64,000 nucleotides of DNA from Leifsonia sp. Root4 (lineage in GTDB: Bacteria; Actinomycetota; Actinomycetes; Actinomycetales; Microbacteriaceae). A program made the position numbers and the translations under genes. Where the stretch lies: positions 459,796 to 523,795 of the forward strand of contig NZ_LMDN01000002.1 in NCBI RefSeq assembly GCF_001425085.1, given 5' to 3'. The notes beneath the pieces are model-generated. The model was not told where the DNA came from, made no database searches, and worked only from the letters and a program-made list of their open reading frames with translations. This document shows, one piece after another, positions 8,012 through 15,277 of this stretch (within the stretch, counting starts at the first letter, position 1; every line of letters starts with the position of its first letter).

Positions 8012-10117
8012 TCAGTTGGCTGACACGAGCGTGATGAATGGGGCCTCGTCGAGGCTCGGGTGTGCGATCACCGCGGCGCCGAAGCGGGGCAGCGTGAGCG
8101 TGGCGCCGACGGCTTCGCCGGTGAGCAGATCGCGGCAGGCCATCGCCAGGTCGCCGTGCATCTCGACGGGCAACTCGACCGTGATGGTCTCGCGCCCGTG
8201 GTTGAGCACGAAGGTGAAGTCGGTCTCACCGTCGCTGCGGGTGACGACTTCGAGATCGAGATGCGTCGTGCTGCGGCTCGGCTGCCCGATCTCGCTGAGC
8301 GCATCGCGCAGCACAGCCTCGAGCGCCGCGGACTCGACGACGGCGCTGACGTACCAGGCCGCGCCGCTGCCGTGCGCCCTGCGGGTGATCGCGGGGCGGC
8401 CGTCCAGCTCGCCGTCGGCGTAGCTGGCGAGCACCTCGGTGCCGGATGCCGCGTCGATCCACTCGCTGAAGATGCTGGTCTGGAAGCTCGCGCCGTTCTC
8501 TGCGAGCGTGATGGTGCCGTGCTCGGCATCCGGGATCGGCCAGTGCTCGTCGACCTCGACGCCGAGCAGCTCGCGCAGCGGGCCGGGGGCGCCGCCGGCG
8601 TGCACCTTCTCGGTGGGGTCGACGACACCGCTGAACGGTCCGACGAGCAGGCGTCCGCCGCGCTCGACGAATGCGGTGAGGGCATCGGCCTGCGCCTGGT
8701 CGACCATGTAGAGGTTCGGCACGACGACGAGCTCGTAGCCGTCGAACGGGCCGGTGGCCTTGACGACGTCGACGGTGTGGCCGAGGGCGAAGAGTGCGGC
8801 GTTCCAGGCGCGGGCCTGATCGGCCCACTTCAGGCGCTGCGACGGCAGCGAGTCGGGCGCTGAGCTACCCCACCAGGAGTCCCAGTCGACGACGAGGGCG
8901 ACCGAGGCGCGCACGCGGGTGCCGCGCACGGGCTCGAGCTTCTTCAGCTCCGCGCCGAACGCCTTCGTCTCCTGGAAGCTGCGCGAGGCCTCTCCGCGGT
9001 GGCCGAGCATCGCGGAGTGGAACTTCTCCGTGCCGAACTTGGCCTGGCGCCACTGGAAGAACATCGCGCCGTCCGAGCCGTGGGCGATGGCGTGCAGGCT
9101 CATGATGCGCATCTGGCCGGGAGCCTTGGGCACGTTGATGTCGCGCCAGCTCACCGCGCTCGGTGCCTGCTCGAGCAGCAGCCAGGGCTGACCGCCCTTG
9201 AGGCTGCGCATCAGGCTGTAGTTGAGGGCGGCGCCGACGTGGGAGGTGTCGTCGGCGGGGTCTGGGTAGGCGTCATCCGTCACCAGGTCTTCGACGGCGG
9301 CGAAGTCCCAGTAGTTGAGGTCGCGCAGCAGGCTCATGAAGTTGGTGGTGACGGCGATGTCGGGGGTGACCTCGCGCAGCACGTCGATCTCGAGCTGGAA
9401 GAGCTCGAGCAGCGCATCGCTGGAGAAGCGCTCGAAGTCGAGCTGCTGGGTGGGGTTGATCGGGCCGGATGCCGTGCGCGGCGGCTCGATGTGACTCCAC
9501 TCGGTGTACCGCTGGCCCCAGACGGTGGTGCCCCACGCCTCGTTCAGCCCCTCGATGGTGCCGTAGCGAGCCTCGAGCCACTGCCGGAAGTGCGCGGCGG
9601 ATGCCGGGCACCAGCAGCGGGAGATGTGGTCGCCGTACTCGTTGGAGATGTGCCAGAGGGCGAGGCCGGGGTGGTTTCCGTAGCGCTCGGCCATGACGCG
9701 GGTCATGCGGGCGACGTTGCTCTTCCACACCGGGGAGCTCGGGCAGTAGGCCTGACGGGATCCGAACTCGAGCCGCTGGCCGTCGACGTTGTGCGGCAGC
9801 ATCTCGGGGTGGGCGCGCACGAGCCAGGCCGGGGGCGTTGCGGTGGCGGTCGCGAGGTCGATGGCGATGCCGGCCTCCCAGAGGATGTCGATCACCCGGT
9901 CGAGCCAGCCGAAGTCGAACTCACCCGGCGTGCGCTCCAGCTGCGGCCACGAGAACACGGGGAGGCTGACGATGTTGACGCCGGCCTCCTTCATGAGCCG
10001 CGCGTCCTCGATCCACGTCTCCTCCGACCACTGATCGGGGTTGTAGTCGCCTCCGTAGGCGAGTGCACTGAGTCTGATGGCACGGGGGCTGCCGACAGCG
10101 GGCTGCGCGTTCGTCAC
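8012..10117 (-). CDS. Beta-galactosidase, glycoside hydrolase family 42
   Basis: 701 residues, the usual GH42 length. The start is GTG 10117 with GAGGAG five to six bases upstream. The N-terminus shows YGGDYNPDQW; the acid/base is Glu160 in WHISNEYG; the nucleophile is Glu316 in LLLEQAPS. Cys125 and the CWC pair near residue 168 match the zinc cluster of many GH42 enzymes. There is no signal peptide, so it acts in the cytoplasm on imported beta-galactosides. It is the first gene of the minus-strand run that continues with gcvPA and gcvPB. A predicted promoter (TTGACC at 10254-10249, TACTGT at 10231-10226) overlaps the CTGTATACAG operator, indicating control by the divergent GntR gene. Confidence 0.93.
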   Translation of the reverse strand: MTNAQPAVGSPRAIRLSALAYGGDYNPDQWSEETWIEDARLMKEAGVNIVSLPVFSWPQLERTPGEFDFGWLDRVIDILWEAGIAIDLATATATPPAWLVRAHPEMLPHNVDGQRLEFGSRQAYCPSSPVWKSNVARMTRVMAERYGNHPGLALWHISNEYGDHISRCWCPASAAHFRQWLEARYGTIEGLNEAWGTTVWGQRYTEWSHIEPPRTASGPINPTQQLDFERFSSDALLELFQLEIDVLREVTPDIAVTTNFMSLLRDLNYWDFAAVEDLVTDDAYPDPADDTSHVGAALNYSLMRSLKGGQPWLLLEQAPSAVSWRDINVPKAPGQMRIMSLHAIAHGSDGAMFFQWRQAKFGTEKFHSAMLGHRGEASRSFQETKAFGAELKKLEPVRGTRVRASVALVVDWDSWWGSSAPDSLPSQRLKWADQARAWNAALFALGHTVDVVKATGPFDGYELVVVPNLYMVDQAQADALTAFVERGGRLLVGPFSGVVDPTEKVHAGGAPGPLRELLGVEVDEHWPIPDAEHGTITLAENGASFQTSIFSEWIDAASGTEVLASYADGELDGRPAITRRAHGSGAAWYVSAVVESAALEAVLRDALSEIGQPSRSTTHLDLEVVTRSDGETDFTFVLNHGRETITVELPVEMHGDLAMACRDLLTGEAVGATLTLPRFGAAVIAHPSLDEAPFITLVSAN

Positions 10118-10205
10118 ACCTTCTCCTCTCTGAACCGGTGGGTCGAGCCTGCCGCGCTGTTTTCTGACCGGATTCCGGGCAGATGCTTTACAGCGGGAAA
10201 TGCAG

Positions 10206-10230
10206 ACTGTATTCTGTATACAGACACAGT
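10206..10230. promoter_or_regulatory. GntR-type operator, copy 1, between GH42 and gntR
   Basis: Contains the perfect palindrome TCTGTATACAGA (10213-10224) framed by ACTGT (10206-10210) and ACAGT (10226-10230). It touches the predicted -10 of the GH42 promoter and lies 70 bp before the gntR start. The same core occurs before both neighbouring ABC operons. Binding by the adjacent GntR protein is inferred from position and recurrence. Confidence 0.78.
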
Positions 10231-10299
10231 ATGCCGGATGCCGCGCATGGTCAAGCCCTAAGCTGACAGCGAAGCCATCCCGGCTGAGAGAGGCTTGAT

Positions 10300-10956
10300 A
10301 TGGCTATCGAACGTCGTACATTGCGCGCGCAGGTGCGTGAAGAACTTCTTGAGCGGATGCGGAACGGCACGGTTCAACCGGGCGAGGGCATCAATGAGGT
10401 GCAACTGGCCGCCGAGCTCGGCGTCAGCCGCACGCCGCTCCGCGAAGCGCTGATCGCGCTCGAGAGCGAAGGCCAGATCGAGAGCGAGAACGGCAAGGGA
10501 TTCCGATTCGTTCCGCTCAGCGCCCGGGAATTCGAGGATCTGGCGCCGATCATGGCCTCGCTCGAGTCGCTGGCCCTGCAGCTCACCGACCCCGATGAAC
10601 TCCGCACGATCGGTGCGCGCCTCGCCCAGTTGTCGGCCGAGTTCGATCAGGAGATCGTCGAGCACGCCCTGGTCGTGAGCAAAGACGACGAGTGGCACGA
10701 CATCATGCTGAGCGGCTGCCCGAACCAGCGTCTGATCGACCTCGCCACCTCGGTGCGGCAGGCCTTCCACCGCTACGAGTCGCTGCTGGTGCCAGACGAG
10801 GTCATGATCGAGCGCGTGGCGGCCGAGCACGCCGCCATCGCCGAGCACATGGTGAACGGCGACGTCGCGGCGGCATCCGCGGCCCTCACCGCCAACTGGA
10901 TGAACGGCATGCAGCGCATCCTGAAGAATTCCAGCAGCCCGTACTTCACGGCCTAG
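10300..10956 (+). CDS. GntR family transcriptional regulator with FCD-type domain
   Basis: 218 residues. The N-terminal winged helix-turn-helix (about 5-70) contains LAAELGVSRTPLREALIALESEGQ, the classic GntR recognition region. The remaining ~140 all-helical residues (EFEDLAPIMASLESLAL..., ending in an EHAAIAEHMVNGDVAAA helix) fit the FCD ligand-binding domain. It is divergent from the GH42-gcvPA operon and shares with it the palindromic operator at 10213-10224. I infer repression that is relieved by a sugar or organic-acid ligand, acting on its own gene, GH42 and the two importer operons carrying the same site. The ligand is not evident. Confidence 0.9.
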   Translation: MAIERRTLRAQVREELLERMRNGTVQPGEGINEVQLAAELGVSRTPLREALIALESEGQIESENGKGFRFVPLSAREFEDLAPIMASLESLALQLTDPDELRTIGARLAQLSAEFDQEIVEHALVVSKDDEWHDIMLSGCPNQRLIDLATSVRQAFHRYESLLVPDEVMIERVAAEHAAIAEHMVNGDVAAASAALTANWMNGMQRILKNSSSPYFTA

Positions 10957-10967
10957 CGCTCGCTCCG

Positions 10968-11104
10968 CTGGTTGAGCCTGTCGAAACCCCGTTGGTTGAG
11001 CCTGTCGAAACCCCGTTGGTTGAGCCGGGCCTCGCTGGTTGAGCTTGTCGAAACCCCGTTGGTTGAGCCGGGCCTGCCCTGAGCCTGTCGAAGGGTCGAA
11101 ACCC
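10968..11104 (+). repeat. Cluster of GGTTGAGC(C/T)TGTCGAAACC intergenic repeats, left of GIY-YIG gene
   Basis: Four to five copies or partial copies of GGTTGAGC(C/T)TGTCGAAACC, joined by short CCCGTT linkers, fill the space between gntR and the GIY-YIG gene. All read in the plus direction; the cluster beyond the GIY-YIG gene mostly reads the other way. The last copy is a variant, CCTGAGCCTGTCGAAGGG. No gene is present here; minus-strand frames through it only translate the repeat. Confidence 0.9.
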
Positions 11105-11105
11105 T

Positions 11106-11411
11106 CTAATTGGCCCCGCGCCGTGTGTCGGATTGCCCGTCGGTGTGGCTGAGCATTGGCAGCCCAGCGAAGTCCCCGGCGATCAACGCCTCGCGCTTCG
11201 CGCGACTCCATCCTTGGATTTGCTTCTCGCGCGCATACGCCTCGTCGACCCGCTCGTACTCTTCGGCGAATACGAGCACCACGGGCAGCCGGGTGCTCGT
11301 GTAGACGGCTCCGCGCCCACTTACGTGCTGGTCCATTCGGATATCGAGATTCCTCGTGCTCCCGACGTAGTAGCTGCCGTCACCGCAGCGGAGCATGTAG
11401 ACGTGGGGCAT
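11106..11411 (-). CDS. Small GIY-YIG nuclease domain protein
   Basis: 101 residues from ATG 11411, preceded by GGGAGGT six bases upstream; longer upstream frames lack such a site. The single domain starts at once with VYMLRCGDGSYYVGST, the GIY-YIG core, and continues with basic residues, a Tyr-Glu region and AREKQIQGWSRAKREALI, as in the UPF0213/YhbQ-like group. The family fold is a metal-dependent endonuclease; the cellular role of single-domain members is poorly known. It is flanked on both sides by clusters of the same palindromic repeat in opposite main orientations, an arrangement that suggests the protein and repeats may be linked. It has no operon partner. Confidence 0.85.
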   Translation of the reverse strand: MPHVYMLRCGDGSYYVGSTRNLDIRMDQHVSGRGAVYTSTRLPVVLVFAEEYERVDEAYAREKQIQGWSRAKREALIAGDFAGLPMLSHTDGQSDTRRGAN

Positions 11412-11550
11412 CGTTGACCTCCCGATTCGCAATGCCTCGATCATCGTGGATAAGGACGTTGACTCGTCGCCATCCACAGTCCAAGCTCGCCAGTGGGCCG
11501 GAACACTGGGCTGTGCACAACAGACCGCAATCGACGAGCACGGCCCCGGT

Positions 11551-12010
11551 TTCGACAGGCGACGTCCGCTGATAGAGCTTGTCGAAATCAGGTTTCGACA
11601 AGCTCATTCAACGAGGGCTCGGCTCAACCGACGGGGTTTCGACAAGCTCAACCAATCGGGGTTTTCGGCTCAACCCGACGGGGTTTCGACAGGCTCAATC
11701 AACGGGAGTCGGGGTTTCGGCAAGCGACGTCCGCTGATTGAGCTTGTCGAAATCAGGTTTCGACAAGCTCAACCAACGGGTTTTCGGCTCAACCGGGCGG
11801 GGTTTCGACAGGCTCAACCAACGGGGGGTGGGGCTCGGCCAGCGAGGGTTTCGACAGGCTCAACCGACGGGGAGCGGGGGTTTCGGCAGGCGACGCCCGC
11901 TGATTGAGCTTGTCGAAATCAGGTTCCGGCAGGCTCAACCAACGGGGGCTCGGCTCAACCGGGCGAGGGTTTCGACAAGCTCAACCAGCGGGAGTACAGG
12001 CTCAACCAAC
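11551..12010 (-). repeat. Higher-order array of palindromic repeats, right of GIY-YIG gene
   Basis: The region 11412-12019 has no gene. From 11551 it is filled with copies of the repeat, mostly in minus orientation (TTTCGACAAGCTCAACC). A larger module of about 165 bp recurs three times, marked by GCGACG(T/C)CCGCTGAT at about 11559, 11724 and 11890. Each module contains a head-to-head pair; the best is a perfect 15-bp stem (11738-11752 with 11758-11772, loop TCAGG), and a 13-bp version is at 11575-11605. Spacers are irregular and repeat-derived, so this is not CRISPR. 11412-11550 shows nothing recognisable beyond the upstream region of the GIY-YIG gene. Confidence 0.88.
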
Positions 12011-12019
12011 GGGGTTCGG

Positions 12020-12883
12020 CTAGCCCTTGACGGCGCCTCCGAGCAGGCCGGAGACGAACTGCTTCTGGAACACCAGGAACAGGATCATCAGCGGAAGGGT
12101 GGCGAGCAGCGACCCGAGCATCAGCCCCGAGTAGTCAACGCGGGAGAGCCCGATCATGGTGTTCAGCGCAACGGGCACCGTGTACTTGTCCTGCGTGTTC
12201 AGCATGAGCAACGGCCAGATGAACGCGTTCCACTGGCTGATGAATGTGTAGATGATCAGCGCAGCGATCTGCGGCCTCGCCACCGGCAGCACGATGCGAT
12301 AGAAGGTGCGCAGCTCGTTCGCCCCGTCGATCCGCGCCGCCTCGATCAAGGTGTCCGGGAAGTCGAGGAAGGACTGCCGCATCAGGAAGATGCCGAAGGC
12401 GTTCGCCAGGAACGGCAGGATCACGGCCTGGTAGCTGTCGATCCAGCCGGCACTCGCCATCATCTGGAACAGCGGCACGAGCAGCACCTGCATCGGGATC
12501 ATCATCGTGACCAGCACGACGGCGAGCAGCACCCCGCGCCCGCGGAAGCGGAACTTCGCCAGGCCATAGCCGGCCATGATGCTGATGATCGCGCTGAACA
12601 CCGTGTAGATCACGGCTATGACGAAACTGTTCAGCATCACCTGGCTGAAGTTGATCGACTCCTGCAGCCGCACGAGGTTGTTCCACAGCTCGCCGCCCGG
12701 CAGCACGGGCAGCGGTGTCACGAACAGATCCTTCGTCTCGTGCGTCGACGAGATCACCATCCACAGGAACGGGAGGATGCTGAGCACGCTCGCCACAATG
12801 AGAATCAGGTAGACGGGGGCGTGCAGGATGCCGGCGCGCACCCGCAGCGTGAGGCTTTGGCGCCTCTGGAGCAACTCGCTCAT
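12020..12883 (-). CDS. Carbohydrate ABC transporter permease, MalG-type (importer A)
   Basis: 287 residues with six predicted membrane segments; the N-terminal one (PVYLILIVASVLSILPFLWMV) is followed by the usual periplasm-facing stretch. The coupling-helix EAA motif is IEAARIDGANELRTFYRI, where the shared ATPase docks. It ends QFVSGLLGGAVKG, a C-terminus common in the MalG/CUT1 group. Last gene of a three-gene unit, 10 bp after the MalF-type partner. The substrate is probably an oligosaccharide or glycoside, judged from the GH63-like and GH42 genes sharing the putative regulon; this is inference only. Confidence 0.92.
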   Translation of the reverse strand: MSELLQRRQSLTLRVRAGILHAPVYLILIVASVLSILPFLWMVISSTHETKDLFVTPLPVLPGGELWNNLVRLQESINFSQVMLNSFVIAVIYTVFSAIISIMAGYGLAKFRFRGRGVLLAVVLVTMMIPMQVLLVPLFQMMASAGWIDSYQAVILPFLANAFGIFLMRQSFLDFPDTLIEAARIDGANELRTFYRIVLPVARPQIAALIIYTFISQWNAFIWPLLMLNTQDKYTVPVALNTMIGLSRVDYSGLMLGSLLATLPLMILFLVFQKQFVSGLLGGAVKG

Positions 12884-12893
12884 TGCTTCACTC

Positions 12894-13820
12894 TCACGGT
12901 TTCTCTCGCAGAAGGCGGAATTGGATGATGGACACGATCGCGGTGATGACCACGAGCAGCCAGGCGATCGCCGAGGCGTAGCCGAAGTCGAACTGCCGGA
13001 AGCCCACCTTGTAGAGGTAGAGCACCGGCGTCAGGGTGGCGTCGCTCGGCCCTCCCCCGGTGAGGATGTAGTTCTCGTCGAAGAGCTGCAGCGCGCCGAT
13101 CGTCGAGGTGATCGTGGTGAAGATCAGCACCGGGCGCAGCTGCGGGATGACCACCTTGGTGAAGATCTGCCAGCGCCCCGCGCCGTCTATGCGGGCCGCC
13201 TCGTACAGCTCGGCCGGAATGGCCTGGAGCCCGGCCAGGATGATGACCATGTTGTAGCCGGTCCAGCGCCAGGTGATCGCGCCGATCAGGGCGACGCGCG
13301 CCCAGACCTCGTTGTTCAGCCAGTCGACCGGTGGGATGCCGACGAGGCCGATCATCTGGTTGATCGCTCCGCCGTCGGTGGCGAGCATCACCCGGAACAC
13401 GACCGCGTAGGCGACGAGGGTCGTGACGGCCGGCAGGAAGGTGAGCAGCCGGAATCCGGAGCTGAAGCGCAGCCAGGCCTGATTGAGCAGGTAGGCGAGA
13501 CCGAGGGCGAGACCGATCATCAGGGGCACCTGGATGATCAGGATGAGCCCGGCGTTGCCGAGGCTCTTGGCGATGAGCGGGTCCTTGAACAGGCGCGCGT
13601 ACTGCTCGAGCCCGACGAAGGTGGAGACGCCGCCAGAGGTGGCGAAGAAGCTCTGCCACAGCGAGGAGAGCAGCGGGAAGGTGAAGAAGATCGCGAGCAG
13701 GGCCGCGGCGGGGAGCGCGAAGAACGCCCCCGGTCGCTGGAGCTTGCGCCCCAGCGACCGGGAGGGTTGCGCTCCGGTGCGGCCGCGCTTCACCGCGGCA
13801 TCCGGAGTCTGCGTCAGCAT
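12894..13820 (-). CDS. Carbohydrate ABC transporter permease, MalF-type (importer A)
   Basis: 308 residues from ATG 13820, which overlaps the binding-protein stop by one base (TAATG); a longer in-frame extension upstream is Arg-rich shadow sequence of that gene. After a basic N-terminus the first membrane segment is AFFALPAAALLAIFFTFPLL. The EAA motif YEAARIDGAGRWQIFTKVVI lies near the middle of the second half, and DENYILTGGGPSDAT matches the periplasmic loop conserved in MalF/UgpA-like permeases. It should form a heterodimer with the product of 12020-12883. Confidence 0.92.
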   Translation of the reverse strand: MLTQTPDAAVKRGRTGAQPSRSLGRKLQRPGAFFALPAAALLAIFFTFPLLSSLWQSFFATSGGVSTFVGLEQYARLFKDPLIAKSLGNAGLILIIQVPLMIGLALGLAYLLNQAWLRFSSGFRLLTFLPAVTTLVAYAVVFRVMLATDGGAINQMIGLVGIPPVDWLNNEVWARVALIGAITWRWTGYNMVIILAGLQAIPAELYEAARIDGAGRWQIFTKVVIPQLRPVLIFTTITSTIGALQLFDENYILTGGGPSDATLTPVLYLYKVGFRQFDFGYASAIAWLLVVITAIVSIIQFRLLREKP

Positions 13821-15121
13821 TATTCGGCGATCGTGCGACCGGTGGCGGTGGCGATCTGCTGCGCGGCGTCGTTCAACACGGTGGCCGGGTCTGCACCGTT
13901 CAGCACGGCGGCGACGACGGCGTTGGCCACGATGTCGCTGGCCTCGGCGTTGTCGGTGGTGAAGGTGATCGGCGGGATGTTCGCCGTCTGCTCCGCGAAG
14001 AGCTCGTAGACCTTCTGGCCACCGAAGTACTCCTGCGGCTCCGAGAAGAACTCGGTCTCGAGGGCGGGCAGGTAGGAGGGGAACAGCCCTTCGTTGACCA
14101 TCATCGATGCCTGGTTGTCGGTGTCGGCAAGGGTGTAATCGAGGAAGGCCGCTGCGAGGTTGGGGTTCTTCGCCTGCGTGGGGATCGCGAGGCCGGAGCC
14201 GCCGCTGTTGGAGGTGCGCACGCCGTCGGCGGCGAAGGCGGGCAGCTCGGTGACGCCGTAACTGCCGCTCAGCTCCGGCGCGTCGCCGAGCAGGGTACCG
14301 ATCCACCAGACCGCCTCAGGGGTGACGGCGGAGTCGCCGTCCTTGGCCGAGGTGACACGGCCGTCCCAGCCCGTGACGTTCTTCAGCAGCCCCTTCTCGT
14401 TGATGGTCTGCAGCAGGGTGAGCGCCTCGACCGATTCGGGCGAGCCGATGGTGATCTCGCCGGCGTCGTTGAACAGACCCTGGCCCTGCTGCTGCAGCAG
14501 CATCTGGAAACCGCCGCCGGTGGCGACGTCGAGCGACATCAGCGTGTGGCCGCTCTTCTCTTTGATCGTCTCGCCCGCCGCGACGAGGTCGTCCCAGGTT
14601 TCGATGTCGGCCGGGTCGATGCCGGCGTCGTCGAAGTAGTCGCTGCGGTAGAAGAGTCCGACGGTGCCGGAATCCCACGGGGCGACCTTGAGCGCGCCGT
14701 CCTTGTCGGACTGCGCCGACCACTTGAACGGATCGAAGTCGGCCTCCTTGTCGCCGAGCACCGGCGTCAGGTCCGCAAGGCCCGTGGGGAACTCATTGAT
14801 GTAGCCGGGGGCACGGTCGGTCTCGATCGTGACGAGGTCGGGCAGTCCGCTGCCGGCCTGGAATCCGACCGAGAGCTTGTCGTAGGCGTTGTCGTAGCCG
14901 ACGTCGACGACGTTGATGGTCGTACCCGGGTTGGCCTTCTCGAACTCGGCACCGAGCCGGGTGAGCGCGGTCGCCGCGACATCCCACGACCAGACGGTGA
15001 TCTCGCCGGTCGGCTTCGCGGCCGGGTCCAGGGTGACCGGGGCAGCCGCGCCGCCACCCATCGTGCAGCCGGAGAGCAGTGCGAGCGCCACAGCGGGCAC
15101 GAGCAGGGTACGCAGTTTCAT
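13820..15121 (-). CDS. Extracellular solute-binding lipoprotein, family 1 (importer A)
   Basis: 433 residues from ATG 15121 (GGAAG upstream). The signal peptide MKLRTLLVPAVALALLSGC ends in a lipobox with the lipidated Cys19, so the protein is anchored outside the membrane. The mature part has the family 1 pattern: ITVWSWDVAATALTRLGAEF at the start, AGSGLPDLVTIE, and WDSGTVGLFYRSDYF around the ligand cleft. First gene of importer A. Its upstream region carries a degenerate copy of the GntR-type operator overlapping a predicted -10 (TACTGT). The ligand is unknown. Confidence 0.92.
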   Translation of the reverse strand: MKLRTLLVPAVALALLSGCTMGGGAAAPVTLDPAAKPTGEITVWSWDVAATALTRLGAEFEKANPGTTINVVDVGYDNAYDKLSVGFQAGSGLPDLVTIETDRAPGYINEFPTGLADLTPVLGDKEADFDPFKWSAQSDKDGALKVAPWDSGTVGLFYRSDYFDDAGIDPADIETWDDLVAAGETIKEKSGHTLMSLDVATGGGFQMLLQQQGQGLFNDAGEITIGSPESVEALTLLQTINEKGLLKNVTGWDGRVTSAKDGDSAVTPEAVWWIGTLLGDAPELSGSYGVTELPAFAADGVRTSNSGGSGLAIPTQAKNPNLAAAFLDYTLADTDNQASMMVNEGLFPSYLPALETEFFSEPQEYFGGQKVYELFAEQTANIPPITFTTDNAEASDIVANAVVAAVLNGADPATVLNDAAQQIATATGRTIAE

Positions 15122-15149
15122 GGTGACTTCCTTGTCAGCTGGTTCGGTA

Positions 15150-15163
15150 TTTTGAATACAGTA
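15150..15163. promoter_or_regulatory. GntR-type operator, copy 3 (degenerate), with promoter for importer A
   Basis: TTTTGAATACAGTA matches the palindromic consensus TTCTGTATACAGAA at 11 of 14 positions. On the minus strand it overlaps a predicted -10 (TACTGT, 15163-15158), with TTGCCG 18 bp upstream as -35. The same TACTGT/operator overlap is seen before the GH42 gene. Confidence 0.6.
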
Positions 15164-15202
15164 CACCGCATTCAGAGCGGACGGCAAGGCTCCGGATGGC
15201 GC

Positions 15203-15267
15203 AAAAAACGCAGGAGGAGAGCTCCCCCGCCGCTGCATGCAGCGTGGCGGAGCTCTCCTCCTGCGTT
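15203..15267 (-). terminator. Rho-independent terminator of the importer B / GH63-like operon
   Basis: Long hairpin read on the minus strand: AACGCAGGAGGAGAGCTCC pairs with its near-perfect complement, with an inner CGCTGCATGCAGCG palindrome extending the stem, followed by six U residues. It begins about 11 bp after the stop of the gene at 15278 and separates that operon from importer A. Confidence 0.9.
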
Positions 15268-15277
15268 TGTGGTGTCG

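Noticed and set aside
10258-11211. Minus-strand open frame of 317 codons over gntR and the repeats
   Set aside because: It is antisense to a clear GntR gene, and its N-terminal part only translates the intergenic repeat (FRQAQPTG units).
11551-12010. Possible CRISPR array (regularly recurring ~20-bp repeats)
   Set aside because: Spacer lengths are irregular, the spacers are themselves repeat-derived, both orientations occur, and no cas gene is present.
13821-14306. N-terminal extension of the importer A MalF-type permease
   Set aside because: The extension is Arg/His-rich shadow sequence of the binding-protein gene; ATG 13820 with TAATG coupling fits the family N-terminus.
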